Source: a virus
Virus record (IMG/VR): IMGVR_UViG_3300028908_000007
Span: 1 to 64,000 of that record
Strand: one strand, 5' to 3'
DNA length: 64,000 nt
Every line of letters starts with the position of its first letter. Within the stretch, counting starts at the first letter, position 1. The notes under the pieces are model-generated. The model made no database searches. It had not been told where the DNA came from and saw nothing but the letters and a program-made list of their open reading frames with translations. The position numbers and the translations under genes were made by a program. Shown here piece after piece: positions 17,847 through 26,455 of the stretch.

Positions 17847-18168
17847 GAGAAGTTTTTTCATTTGGGTAGGTTTATTACTGACGACTGTTTTGTGGCTTTC
17901 CACAGATCCAGATCTCGGACTATATCAAGATCTACCATTTGGTAGTTCTTTTGTAAGCCTTATTACGATTATCGTTTCTACCGTACCATGGTTGGTATTG
18001 TTACATATTGCAAGAAAAGCTTTATTCGATTATAAAGAGGCCGATATACGAAGAACAGCACTTATTGCACTAAAATCTCCTACAGGAGCAGGATTAGTAG
18101 TAGTAGGTATTGCTATTGGTATATTGGCTATTGCTATCATCATAGCTGCTGTGGCTGTAAATGTCTAG
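17836..18168 (+). CDS. Small membrane protein, holin candidate
   Basis: A 110-residue protein with three predicted membrane segments (about residues 7-22, 37-58 and 84-108, the last being GVAIGILAIAIIIAAVAV). The N-terminus is MLRKR, followed by a hydrophobic stretch. It overlaps the peptidase gene by 11 bases and the transglycosylase gene by 8. Size, three membrane spans and neighbours fit a class I holin, but holins share little sequence, so this is an inference from context. Confidence 0.55.
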   Translation: MLRKRSFFIWVGLLLTTVLWLSTDPDLGLYQDLPFGSSFVSLITIIVSTVPWLVLLHIARKALFDYKEADIRRTALIALKSPTGAGLVVVGIAIGILAIAIIIAAVAVNV

Positions 18169-18862
18169 ATTATTACTCACCATACTGTTACTGTATCCTC
18201 TTTTTGGGTACAGTAACAGTATGACGACATATATACCAGATAAAGCATATAGATACCTAGATGATGTCTATAATGAACAGAAACGAATATTTCCAGATCA
18301 TCCACTCCCTCCTTATTTCCCATCCCTAATAGAGCAAGAATCCTGCATACATCTAAAACATAGAAGATGTTGGGATCCTACCTCAGAATTGAAATCACAC
18401 AGAGAGCAAGGCGTAGGGCTAGGTCAACTAACCAGGACCTGGAGGAGAGATGGGTCTATACGATTTGATACTCTAACAGAACTCAGGAATAGACACATGA
18501 ATGAGTTACGAGATCTTACATGGAAAAACATAAAATATAAACCCGATCTGCAAATAAGAGCTATATTACTATTATACAAGGACAACTGGGATAAACTACC
18601 AGGAACTATAAAAGATCCAATAGATAGACTAGCTATGACAGATATGGCTTATAATGCAGGAATTGGTAGAATATTCAAAGATAGGAGATTGTGTGGTTTG
18701 AAGAAAAACTGTGATCCTACGAAGTATTGGGGAAATATGGAATATGTATGTACTGCTTCCAGGAAAATACTATATGGAAATAAATCAGCTTGTGACATTA
18801 TGAAGGATCATGTAGAAAAGACACTACTGAGAAGGATTTGGAAGTATGCGCGTATTTATTAG
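18161..18862 (+). CDS. Secreted lytic transglycosylase-like endolysin
   Basis: A 233-residue protein with an N-terminal signal sequence (MSRLLLTILLLYPLFGYSNS). It has the SLT lysozyme-like fold motifs: catalytic Glu in SLIEQESC (Glu60 likely), GVGLGQL at about 84-90, and MAYNAGIGR near residue 166. It cleaves peptidoglycan glycan strands. Six or more cysteines downstream of the signal are consistent with a periplasmic protein. An 18-bp perfect-to-near-perfect inverted repeat lies inside the signal-peptide codons (18181-18223). It overlaps the flanking genes on both sides. Confidence 0.8.
   Translation: MSRLLLTILLLYPLFGYSNSMTTYIPDKAYRYLDDVYNEQKRIFPDHPLPPYFPSLIEQESCIHLKHRRCWDPTSELKSHREQGVGLGQLTRTWRRDGSIRFDTLTELRNRHMNELRDLTWKNIKYKPDLQIRAILLLYKDNWDKLPGTIKDPIDRLAMTDMAYNAGIGRIFKDRRLCGLKKNCDPTKYWGNMEYVCTASRKILYGNKSACDIMKDHVEKTLLRRIWKYARIY
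18181..18223 (+). promoter_or_regulatory. Strong hairpin within start of transglycosylase gene
   Basis: CATACTGTTACTGTA at 18181-18195 is the exact reverse complement of TACAGTAACAGTATG at 18209-18223. Adding TCC/GGG gives an 18-bp stem with one G-U pair and a 7-base pyrimidine loop. It begins 20 bases after the ATG, is wholly coding and is not followed by a T-run, so it is more likely a translation or mRNA-stability element than a terminator. Confidence 0.7.
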
Positions 18863-19424
18863 TTTCTTATTACTACTTATCACTAGCAACATATATGCAT
18901 CAGATAGCTACTATCTGGTAAAACCAAAAGGTAATTATTCTAAGAACGAACCAACTACTACAATATTATACAGAATATCGAAATTAGCCACTAATAAATA
19001 TAATAGGCCTTATATGGAACGTAAATACATTACAAATACAATATTACAACTCTCATATACAGTATGGTGTATGAATCAAAATAGAGGTATAGATATGGAT
19101 AAGATAGCAACGGATATTATGTATAAAGCACAAAATATAGAAGTATTACCTCTTTTACGAGAATACAGCGAATGTTGGGTTAGTGATAAACAAACCACTA
19201 GTATAATACTAGATAGAAACGATGATAGCTTCTTGAGAGCAATCAAAGCTTCTTTAAAAGCTTATAATAAAAAGGATTTTACAGATTATGTATTTAGAGA
19301 TGATAACGTAGGGAAATGTGAGATACATACTTGTGGTAGTGAGACTGATGAAGGATTAGAAGTACTATTAGAGAGACTTAGAGCAATTGCCAGAGAAAAA
19401 GGCTTTAAAGTTATAGATTTTTAA
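18846..19424 (+). CDS. Secreted hypothetical protein of the lysis cassette
   Basis: 192 residues with a clear signal peptide (MRVFISFLLLLITSNIYA, cleavage after the Ala). The mature part has four or five cysteines (for example near ECW and GKCEIHTCG), suggesting disulphides in the periplasm. I recognise no domain. It overlaps the transglycosylase gene by 17 bases, so it is probably co-expressed with it. It could assist or regulate the lysin; no lipobox is present, so it is not an o-spanin. Confidence 0.65.
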   Translation: MRVFISFLLLLITSNIYASDSYYLVKPKGNYSKNEPTTTILYRISKLATNKYNRPYMERKYITNTILQLSYTVWCMNQNRGIDMDKIATDIMYKAQNIEVLPLLREYSECWVSDKQTTSIILDRNDDSFLRAIKASLKAYNKKDFTDYVFRDDNVGKCEIHTCGSETDEGLEVLLERLRAIAREKGFKVIDF

Positions 19425-19447
19425 ATTAATTTATTTTATTCGTATAT

Positions 19448-19491
19448 ATAAGGAGTGTCTTTAACATAAGTTAACCTAAAGGGGGTTTAAA
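19448..19491 (+). promoter_or_regulatory. Leader with AT-rich motif and extended ribosome site
   Basis: GTATATATAAGG near 19442-19453 resembles the candidate promoter at 50801. The bases AAAGGGGGTTTAAAATGCC spanning the start codon at 19492 recur exactly at 37619-37635 before another gene, a duplicated translation-start module. Confidence 0.4.
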
Positions 19492-19818
19492 ATGCCTAAT
19501 TCAGATGTTAGGACCTGGATGACCAAGGATCGGTATAAGAAAATATATGGAGAGTACCGTAGAGATGTGAAAGAATGGAGTTGTGATTGGACTGCGCAGG
19601 AGGCGCTTGGTGAAAAATACAGGGATGTGATGTGTGTAGTTAACCCGAACATGGAAGTCTGGCCGTTGGATCAGCGGCGTGGAACCGACCCTAGGTTCTA
19701 CTCACCGAAGAACATGGTATGGTGGTGGAGGACATACTACAATGTCCCCACCTATCGTAGGGAAGCGATCAGTTTGAGGGATTTTTATAAGAAGTCAGTG
19801 AGTTTGGATCCTTATTGA
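19492..19818 (+). CDS. Small Trp/Tyr/Arg-rich hypothetical protein
   Basis: 108 residues with eight Trp and ten Tyr, basic, no membrane segment or signal. It has a strong ribosome site (AAAGGGGG, 8 bases before ATG). Codon choice is more G+C-rich than in neighbours (CCG, CTG, CGG, GCG), as in the capsid gene, suggesting high expression or a different origin. Bounded downstream by a very strong terminator, it forms a single-gene transcription unit. No family recognised. Confidence 0.65.
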   Translation: MPNSDVRTWMTKDRYKKIYGEYRRDVKEWSCDWTAQEALGEKYRDVMCVVNPNMEVWPLDQRRGTDPRFYSPKNMVWWWRTYYNVPTYRREAISLRDFYKKSVSLDPY

Positions 19819-19833
19819 TCCAGACTTGCTAAT

Positions 19834-19879
19834 GGCAGCAGGTAGCGGTGTACCGCTACCTGCTGCCTTATTTTTTTTT
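19834..19879 (+). terminator. Rho-independent terminator
   Basis: GGCAGCAGGTAGCGG at 19834 pairs with the mirror arm ending at 19867 (CCGCTACCTGCTGCC), about 15 bp with a tiny loop, followed by TTATTTTTTTTT. It closes the gene at 19492 and separates it from the convergent helicase gene. Confidence 0.88.
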
Positions 19880-19880
19880 G

Positions 19881-21410
19881 TTAAAAATCGTCGGAATCCG
19901 AAACTCCGGTTTTTAATTCCTGCACCGTCCTGGCGCCCTGTTTTATTTCTTCAGTATCTGGAGGTATGGGCATAGATTCTGGGAATTCGAATACCAAATA
20001 CTTATCTTTTGTAGGAATGATTCCAGTGCCTCTATGTTTTCCTCGACACATATGTAAATATGTCTTCCCGACTCTTTTATCTTCTTCTAGTGCGATATAT
20101 AATTCTAAGTCGATTTCTGTATCTAACTGCCTTGACTTTGCGTAATAACCGCCGCCGTTGATTTCTTCGAGAAGTTTTCTTCCACGTATTCCTTCTCTCC
20201 ACAGTTGTTTTGCCTCTGTTGAGAGTTGATGAGGTGTAATGAAACATATCTTTTTACTACTAAAGAAGTTTCTTACACGTTTGAACATATCCTGCACGTC
20301 AGTGCCAGCAGCTCCACTTCGATCACATCCATAGGTAGGTAGCATTGAAAGATAATCTACCATACACATATGGACTTCATATCCTTCTGCTTCATAGTTT
20401 AATATAACATCCAGAAGATTTCTATAAGTCCATTCGGAAGGATTTACACGCAACATCTTTATATGATATCCATTTATCTCTAATTGTTCTTTGACATAGG
20501 ATGTCATTTCCTTATAATCGTATTGGTATGGATCTACGTTTTCTCGGGTTTCTGCATATTTGAGGTAGGTAAACAACATCGAGAAGTTATGATGAAGTTC
20601 GTCTTCGAGAGATATTCTTAATAAGAGGGGCTTGCGATCTTCATTTATCATGGATGGTTTATTGCACATAGCGATTTGTGCAAATAGACTTAAACCCATT
20701 CCTGTCTTATAGTTATGTTGTAATGCTGCGAGAGTTACAAATTCTCCTCTACGGAATCCACCTTGAAGAGTCTTATTTAGTACTTCCCATCCAGTTTTCA
20801 GTATGGCAGTACCATCGTGTTCTTCTCGCGCTCTTTTGTAGATCTCTTCCAATGTGTTTGGATCGTCAAGATTTACTTTGTCAATAATGGCTGGATCTTC
20901 TTCACCAGAGCTTATCTCTCCTTCGATTTCTCCTATCAGAGTACTAATGGTAGTCTTTAGTGGTTTTCCACCTTCTGCTAACTCTCCATAAGCTCTAGAT
21001 ACGACATTGATCAGTCTTTGTCTTCTTATTTTTTCATTGAGTTCTCTTTTTATCGTTATTATTCTTTTTGTTACGGCTTCTGGAGTCATAACTGAACTAT
21101 CTTGTATAGCTGATCGCAATGTGCTATACAATGCGTCTTTATGACCCATCGTAATAAATTCTATATCGGCTAATATATCCTCTCTCGAATACTCTATATC
21201 TGGAGGATCATTACACATATCATATACTGTTTTAATCAATAATCCAGTACCATCCATATTATGCACGCCTGGTCCTACCAGACGCTGGATCATTTTGTCA
21301 TTGTCGAGTAATTCCTTTACCAGTTCCCTGCTATCAGACTGTCTTGGTTTTATAATGGTCTCTAGATATAACAGGATATAGCATTTTGATAAAATTCTTC
21401 GTTCTTCCAT
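19881..21410 (-). CDS. DnaB-like replicative helicase
   Basis: A 509-residue RecA-fold hexameric helicase of the DnaB/T4 gp41 type. The P-loop is divergent: ALQHNYKTGM (Lys235) in the place of the usual GKT/GKS, preceded by GFRRGEFVTLAA. Walker B is HMCMVDYLSML near residue 344. ITPHQLSTEAK near residue 395 corresponds to DnaB motif H3 and GGGYYAKSRQLD to the H4 region. It would unwind phage DNA at replication forks. It is the only gene on the minus strand between 11.3 and 31.8 kb; its start lies about 55 bases from the divergent gene at 21467. Confidence 0.82.
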   Translation of the reverse strand: MEERRILSKCYILLYLETIIKPRQSDSRELVKELLDNDKMIQRLVGPGVHNMDGTGLLIKTVYDMCNDPPDIEYSREDILADIEFITMGHKDALYSTLRSAIQDSSVMTPEAVTKRIITIKRELNEKIRRQRLINVVSRAYGELAEGGKPLKTTISTLIGEIEGEISSGEEDPAIIDKVNLDDPNTLEEIYKRAREEHDGTAILKTGWEVLNKTLQGGFRRGEFVTLAALQHNYKTGMGLSLFAQIAMCNKPSMINEDRKPLLLRISLEDELHHNFSMLFTYLKYAETRENVDPYQYDYKEMTSYVKEQLEINGYHIKMLRVNPSEWTYRNLLDVILNYEAEGYEVHMCMVDYLSMLPTYGCDRSGAAGTDVQDMFKRVRNFFSSKKICFITPHQLSTEAKQLWREGIRGRKLLEEINGGGYYAKSRQLDTEIDLELYIALEEDKRVGKTYLHMCRGKHRGTGIIPTKDKYLVFEFPESMPIPPDTEEIKQGARTVQELKTGVSDSDDF

Positions 21411-21439
21411 TGTGGTAATAGAGTTGTTGGAGGTCAGAT

Positions 21440-21460
21440 TATCACTTGAGTATTTCGGAG
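21440..21460 (+). promoter_or_regulatory. Shared ACTTGAGTAT motif
   Basis: TATCACTTGAGTATTTCGG here and ATTACTTGAGTATGCGG at 22023 share ACTTGAGTAT. One precedes the gene at 21467, the other the capsid gene. Possibly a late promoter element; with two copies this is weak. Confidence 0.3.
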
Positions 21461-21466
21461 AAAATT

Positions 21467-22018
21467 ATGGGCCTTAAGATTTCGTTTGTTCCTGAGTGGA
21501 TGGCTCGGAAGCTTACAGATAGCGGATATCCTATACGTGATATATTCAATAAAAAAGTAGTAAATAAATTATTATCCAAGACATCTATTAGTGAGTTGTA
21601 TTACCTTAATAATATGTATAGTTATCTACATAATAAAGTATTTGGTACTGGGAGTAATTATGTAGATTTTAGAGCAGAGGTATTGGTATCTGATAATGAC
21701 TATCCAGAATCTCCTAACCTGATAGACGGTCACCATAACCATTCATCAAAGGTAAGAGACATATTAGAGAGTTATAAAGAGTCTGAGTATATCGTAAATA
21801 TTGCTGAAACATATGAAATTATCCATTCTGAAGAAGATTTATTCATCCTTATGAAGCCTGATTTTTACTATGTTATCTATACTGATCCCAAGTATCTAAG
21901 AGCATTATTTAAAGAAATATTGGATTACTGTATGAAGCATCGCAAACATACCCACCATTATGAATTGTATTATTGTTCGTCATTTAAACTTTTTCTTAAC
22001 ACCGCTTCTAAAGTATAA
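21467..22018 (+). CDS. Hypothetical protein upstream of capsid gene
   Basis: 183 residues from ATG 21467, chosen because CGGAG sits 6 bases upstream; a TTG 21 bases earlier lacks a ribosome site. Tyr- and His-rich (GHHNHSS, RKHTHHYELYY), soluble, no recognised domain. Located immediately before the major capsid gene and divergent from the DnaB-like gene. Role unknown. Confidence 0.62.
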   Translation: MGLKISFVPEWMARKLTDSGYPIRDIFNKKVVNKLLSKTSISELYYLNNMYSYLHNKVFGTGSNYVDFRAEVLVSDNDYPESPNLIDGHHNHSSKVRDILESYKESEYIVNIAETYEIIHSEEDLFILMKPDFYYVIYTDPKYLRALFKEILDYCMKHRKHTHHYELYYCSSFKLFLNTASKV

Positions 22019-22161
22019 TTATTACTTGAGTATGCGGTTGAGAGTCGAGCTTGCTCAATCCGTCGGGTTTTTGATCTGATATGCTTAAACCTGTCAAAAG
22101 TTTTTTTACTCGTTGCTCGTCAGCGAGAGTTTTGTTTGAATATTTTTTCTGGAGAAAATAA
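22019..22161 (+). promoter_or_regulatory. Leader region of the capsid gene
   Basis: 143 non-coding bases with the ACTTGAGTAT motif (22025-22034), a TTGAG...CTCAA stem near 22035-22056, a T-run, and CTCG-TCAG-CGAG near 22120-22131. CTGGAGAAAATAA gives a good ribosome site before ATG 22162. Probably contains the end of the previous transcript and the capsid promoter. Confidence 0.45.
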
Positions 22162-24354
22162 ATGCATTTAAAAGACATCGTTGTCGGAAGGCGAGGTTAC
22201 TCCGATAGCACCTCTGCGCTCATTGGCGAGCTTCAGCGAGAAGTTGAAGACAGGCAGGTGCTTCGTGAGGACATCGCACCTATCGTTGTAAATACAGAGT
22301 CTCTTGACGAAGTAGCGAAGACCCGTCTGCAATCTGCTGCCAGCACCATGATCGATTCCTTCGAAGCGGTTACCGCTAGCCTGGGTATTGATGTGCAAGC
22401 AGAAGAACACAACGTACAAGCTGCTGTCGTTGCTTCTCTGCTGGCTACTGCTGGTCGCAAGGCGCTGGCCAACAAAATCAGCACGCCGTCTGCAAACGGT
22501 GAAAATGTAGTAGTTATGGAATCGGCTACTGCTGAAGATTCCTATATCTCTCGGAATGTAAATTTCGAAGCATACGATGAAACTGAAAACAAGCAATCGG
22601 CTGTTTACAGCTTCTTCTACAACTTGATTTCCTCTACACAGGATCCGGTTGCCGAGCTGTTCTTCCCGACCATTGTTATCAGTCCTGACCAGCATGGTCT
22701 TGAGATCAATGTTACGCTGCTGCGGATCTTCGACGAGGTAGAGCACAGCACCAGCGGCGCCGTAGCTGATTTCAAATTCAAGAACGTTCTTCGCGCTTAT
22801 CGCGATTACACTGTTTTAAAGTCCGACGTGACCAAGATCGTACCTGTGTTCCGCAGTGGTGTCAACGACACCAACTTCATGAGCACGGATCTGACGGTCG
22901 GTGTTCCGAATGTAAACACCAATGGTAGCTGGAATACCACTGTTGGTGGTGAAACTGTCGAAACCCTGCCGCTGAAACCTGGCGTACGTCTTGACCTGAT
23001 CGGTCTGTCTCAGACCAACGCACTGCTTGCAAAGGGTGTAATGGATGAGACTGACGCAGTCGACACTGCTATCTACCTGGATAGTATTTATGTCAATCTG
23101 GGTGATGATGGTGCAAGTCCTCCGGGCGATGTTGATGTAATCAAGCTGTCGACCAAAGGTCTGCCTGAGTCCAACTTTGTATATGGTCCGCAGGGCGATT
23201 ATCGTAACATGATTCTGGTCATGGATAACACTGGTCTGGTTATCAGTGATCCGACCTGCATCGACGGTGCTGCTCCGTCCAATGTTACCTGGCCGAACGG
23301 CTATAGCGCTCGTATCCATATCGAAGCAAGTGGTCAAGTACAGACTCAAACTGGTCGTGCTGTTGTTTATATCACTCGTTTCGAGCTGGATTCTGTATAT
23401 GACAGCAACAACCAGATCGTTGCTACTACTGACACCAACTATGCTGCAATCAAGACCATCATCGATGACGCAGAAGTTGTTGGTTATGAGCTGGATGCCA
23501 ACCGCACCAACACGAACCGTCGTCAGCGTGGCCAGATCATCGACGTTAATGTGAAGACTGCGATCTTCCCTGTTCGTCTGCGTAGCCCGATCAGCTCGAT
23601 TCGTCCGATTGGATATGGCGATGATGAAGACGCCAAAGCAATGACGGCTCTGAATACGACTACTCGTATTCGTACCAGTAAGGATGCTATCACCGCACTT
23701 ATTGGTGCTTCTGATGTTCTGTCGGCTTGGGAAGCTCTGCCGAATACGAACTCTGAACTGCCTGAGATTCTGGGTGTTGGTCGTTATCTGGTGAAGCCGT
23801 ACTACATGCAGGAAAGCATCGATATGACCACGATTGTGGACAGTGTCATGTCCTCCAATCGTCAGGAAGACATCCGTGCAGCCCTGATGGGTAAGATCAT
23901 GGACCACGCTTACCGCATGTGGAGTGAGTCCGAGTACAGTGCAGCGTTTACTGCTTTCGCCGGTACTGGTGCTCGTCCGACCGTTATTGTTGCAACAGAT
24001 ACCGTTCTGTATCGCTATCTGAAGCCGCAAGAAGGTTCGGATATCTCTACCGATGCTTTCGACGTACGTATCGCTGCCGATCCGGATAGCCGTCTGTCGG
24101 GTAAGATCTTTATTTCGTTCGGTATCTTCGATGATACCCGCAATAAAGAGCCGAATCCGTTGCAGTTTGGTAACATGGCCTGGGCTCCGGAGGTCACTGC
24201 CGTACTTCCTGTTAGCCGTGGTGGTCAGATCTCGAAAGAGCTGACTGTATGTCCTCGCTATCAGCATGTTGTTAACCTGCCGGTTATGGTACGACTGGAT
24301 GTTAGCAACCTTGAGAGCGTCCTGAATAAGGTCACTATCAACAACTCTGTATAA
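22162..24354 (+). CDS. Major capsid protein (phiKZ gp120-type)
   Basis: A 730-residue protein, close to the length of phiKZ gp120, beginning MHLKDIVVGRRGYSDS. The N-terminal 150 residues are helical and probably a prohead/delta domain removed at maturation, as is usual in this family. The rest alternates beta strands typical of an HK97-fold shell protein, with conserved-looking FFPTIVISPDQHGLEI near residue 172. Codon use differs sharply from neighbours (CTG Leu, CGT Arg, CCG Pro, GTT Val), as expected for the most abundant virion protein. It has its own leader and terminator, so it is expressed as a single-gene unit. Confidence 0.85.
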   Translation: MHLKDIVVGRRGYSDSTSALIGELQREVEDRQVLREDIAPIVVNTESLDEVAKTRLQSAASTMIDSFEAVTASLGIDVQAEEHNVQAAVVASLLATAGRKALANKISTPSANGENVVVMESATAEDSYISRNVNFEAYDETENKQSAVYSFFYNLISSTQDPVAELFFPTIVISPDQHGLEINVTLLRIFDEVEHSTSGAVADFKFKNVLRAYRDYTVLKSDVTKIVPVFRSGVNDTNFMSTDLTVGVPNVNTNGSWNTTVGGETVETLPLKPGVRLDLIGLSQTNALLAKGVMDETDAVDTAIYLDSIYVNLGDDGASPPGDVDVIKLSTKGLPESNFVYGPQGDYRNMILVMDNTGLVISDPTCIDGAAPSNVTWPNGYSARIHIEASGQVQTQTGRAVVYITRFELDSVYDSNNQIVATTDTNYAAIKTIIDDAEVVGYELDANRTNTNRRQRGQIIDVNVKTAIFPVRLRSPISSIRPIGYGDDEDAKAMTALNTTTRIRTSKDAITALIGASDVLSAWEALPNTNSELPEILGVGRYLVKPYYMQESIDMTTIVDSVMSSNRQEDIRAALMGKIMDHAYRMWSESEYSAAFTAFAGTGARPTVIVATDTVLYRYLKPQEGSDISTDAFDVRIAADPDSRLSGKIFISFGIFDDTRNKEPNPLQFGNMAWAPEVTAVLPVSRGGQISKELTVCPRYQHVVNLPVMVRLDVSNLESVLNKVTINNSV

Positions 24355-24376
24355 CGACTAAGTCGTGTACTAACTG

Positions 24377-24428
24377 CATCCCCTGTCCTTCTTGGGCAGG
24401 GGATGTATATTACCTCTCCTTTTTTTTT
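24377..24428 (+). terminator. Terminator of the capsid gene
   Basis: CATCCCCTGTCC at 24377-24388 pairs with GGGCAGGGGATG at 24394-24405 (12 bp, one G-U), followed after 15 bases by a run of eight or more T. It lies 22 bases after the capsid stop. Confidence 0.85.
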
Positions 24429-24464
24429 GTGTCCTTCCTTTTTTCCTTTTCCAAATTAAATCAA

Positions 24465-24482
24465 ACTCTTGATATATTTAAA
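24465..24482 (+). promoter_or_regulatory. Candidate phage promoter
   Basis: TTGATATATTTA at 24469-24480 is identical to the motif at 11234 and 26403, with AACTC just upstream. It ends only 4 bases before the ATG at 24485, so a transcript starting downstream of it would be almost leaderless for that ORF and would chiefly serve the RNA polymerase gene at 24726. Confidence 0.45.
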
Positions 24483-24484
24483 AC

Positions 24485-24745
24485 ATGAGAAGAATAAAAG
24501 ACGGTTATCTTATAGAACATTTAGACGAGTTATTAATCTTATTTCAAAATAACATTATGTATGATAAGGTAAAGGCAGTTATAGATAAGGCTGCTGAGAA
24601 CGGACATAAGTGGTGCAAAGTTGTAGTTGATAAGAATATACGTATTAATCCAAAAGTTCTATATGTAGAGACAAAACCTTCAATTTCCAATAAAGATCAG
24701 AATTTCATCCGGCGTGAGAAACTCTATGGATCCGATTATATCTGA
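24485..24745 (+). CDS. Small hypothetical protein ahead of RNAP gene
   Basis: 86 residues, basic, soluble. It starts 4 bases after the candidate promoter motif and has no upstream ribosome site; a later in-frame ATG at 24557 is possible. It overlaps the RNA polymerase beta N-half by 20 bases. Codon use matches neighbours. Unknown function; translational coupling to the polymerase gene is possible. Confidence 0.5.
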   Translation: MRRIKDGYLIEHLDELLILFQNNIMYDKVKAVIDKAAENGHKWCKVVVDKNIRINPKVLYVETKPSISNKDQNFIRREKLYGSDYI

Positions 24746-26393
24746 ACTGACCGAAGAAGAAGTTCCTAGAGGACATAAGGAACTCTTGCATGGATTGGCG
24801 AAGACGCAGCTAATGGATAGTGCTTTAGTGGTAGATAAAATCTTTAGGGAGGCTAGTAGATCATTTCCTTCTTGCTTACAATATGAAGGTTATAAGGTAT
24901 TAACTCCAGACGAGTGTTATAAATCTTTATTGGATATATCTGGTAATAAAGAATATGATATAGCCAAATGTAGTCTGTACATGGCTGAATTTGTATTTAG
25001 CACCGATATAGATGGAGAACGAGTTTATATTCCTAGGAGGATCTTTTTACCATATATAGAGAACGACGGATCGATATACTTAAGTGGAAATAAGTATTAC
25101 TTCAAGCCAGTACTTACGGATAGAATTATATCTGCCACAGGTGGAGGATTCTTTATAAGACTCATGCAGGATAAGTTTCCATGCGGTGAGAAAGGATACA
25201 ATATTTGTATCAATAATGAAATCAAGATGGTATTTGTATTGGAAGTACCTGTATTTAATAAACTTAGACCCAGACGTGGGCGGAAGACACTAATAGAAAT
25301 TCCAAATGCAGTACACTATATACTTTCAAAATACGGATTACAAGATACATTTTCTAAGTATTTAAAGAAAAAGAATATTAAGATAATACCCAAATCCTCT
25401 ATCACACCTTCCCATATGGATGATTTTTATGTATATACTTCCGCAAAACACATAGATTTGGATATTGCATTCATCATACCAAAGGATGATGTAAAGACGA
25501 TATCTGATAGGGAAACTATAGATGCGTATATGGCTGGGATATTTCAAGTGTTGGATCGCTATGGAGTATCTAACCGAGATAAGAAACCAACGATTACTAT
25601 GGAAAACATCTATGATAAGAGATCATGGAAGAATGCTCTTACGAACTTATTGATTACCAGTACTTATAGTGGTAAAGTCGTCACATATCCATCTACAGTA
25701 TTGCTTAGAGAAATAAGTATACACTATGAAAGATTGGATACCTATCTAGAAAGACAATTACAAGACTATCTCTCACACATCGGCGTGAGAATAGAAAACT
25801 TTTATGATCTTCTCCATTATATCATCTCCCACTCCAAACACCTCCGAGCTGCCAATAACGTCTGGATGAAGTATCTTGACGTATCCTACTACATTTTCTA
25901 TAAGTTTATCGAGACGATTTTTAGTGTCAAGAACACAATCGTAGGTAAGCTTGCGGCAGGTAATAGGGTAACTTCGAAAGACATTTCCAAACTCTTGCAA
26001 AAACTATCCACACGAATGTTTCTAAACATAACGAAAGGCGGTAGTAGAAACATAGTGTTAGACACGGTAGATTACCCAGGAGATAATATCTATCTGGGTA
26101 TGACACAGTTGATCACATTGCAGGAATTAGGGGATGGTGTGGCACAAGGAGGCAGAAATACGACATCGGTACTTCCTCCAAGTGTAAAGAGACTACACTC
26201 CTACGATATAGCTGTAGGTAGTCTATTAGCAGTATTCAAGAGTAGACCTACACCAAGGGTACGTCTGAATCTCTACGTACAATATGATATCAAAACAGGA
26301 AAAGTGGTCACAAGTCCAAGATACAGGAAGAAGATGGATACACTACAGAAGTTGATTGATGGTAGTCTGCGGTGGGAGCGATTACCAGATTAA
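24726..26393 (+). CDS. RNA polymerase beta subunit, N-terminal half
   Basis: 555 residues from ATG 24726 (GAG 7 bases upstream; an in-frame GTG four codons earlier is less likely). The segment VYIPRRIFLPYIENDGSIYL followed by SGNKYYFKPVLTDRIIS (about residues 100-132) matches the bacterial beta region [21 protein letters not shown]. The later portion holds basic DNA-facing stretches (FNKLRPRRGRK) and an N-x-x-GG motif near 440. Together with the gene at 11276 it would make a complete beta subunit if both belong to the same enzyme; this pairing is not proven. Confidence 0.72.
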   Translation: MDPIISELTEEEVPRGHKELLHGLAKTQLMDSALVVDKIFREASRSFPSCLQYEGYKVLTPDECYKSLLDISGNKEYDIAKCSLYMAEFVFSTDIDGERVYIPRRIFLPYIENDGSIYLSGNKYYFKPVLTDRIISATGGGFFIRLMQDKFPCGEKGYNICINNEIKMVFVLEVPVFNKLRPRRGRKTLIEIPNAVHYILSKYGLQDTFSKYLKKKNIKIIPKSSITPSHMDDFYVYTSAKHIDLDIAFIIPKDDVKTISDRETIDAYMAGIFQVLDRYGVSNRDKKPTITMENIYDKRSWKNALTNLLITSTYSGKVVTYPSTVLLREISIHYERLDTYLERQLQDYLSHIGVRIENFYDLLHYIISHSKHLRAANNVWMKYLDVSYYIFYKFIETIFSVKNTIVGKLAAGNRVTSKDISKLLQKLSTRMFLNITKGGSRNIVLDTVDYPGDNIYLGMTQLITLQELGDGVAQGGRNTTSVLPPSVKRLHSYDIAVGSLLAVFKSRPTPRVRLNLYVQYDIKTGKVVTSPRYRKKMDTLQKLIDGSLRWERLPD

Positions 26394-26420
26394 CTCGCTT
26401 CTTTGATATATTTAACTGTT
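26392..26420 (+). promoter_or_regulatory. Candidate phage promoter before Q-rich protein gene
   Basis: AACTCG followed by TTGATATATTTA at 26403-26414 and ACTGTT. Except for a few bases this matches 11223-11250 over nearly 30 positions, the best-conserved pair of this motif in the window. Confidence 0.5.
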
Positions 26421-26423
26421 AGT

Positions 26424-26455
26424 ACGATTTGGTGTGCACGCCAATCGTCTTTTTT
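26424..26455 (+). terminator. Hairpin with T-run in leader (terminator or attenuator)
   Basis: CGATT plus GG at 26425-26432 pairs with CC plus AATCG at 26441-26447, with further G-T/A-C pairs near the loop and one bulged T, followed by TCTTTTTT. It has the look of an intrinsic terminator but lies downstream of the candidate promoter and upstream of ATG 26482. It may terminate the upstream RNA polymerase transcript or attenuate the new one. Confidence 0.55.

Noticed and set aside
22816-24267. Long open frame antisense to the capsid gene (483 codons)
   Set aside because: It lies wholly within a confidently identified gene whose biased codons create long antisense frames; no ribosome site or family resemblance.
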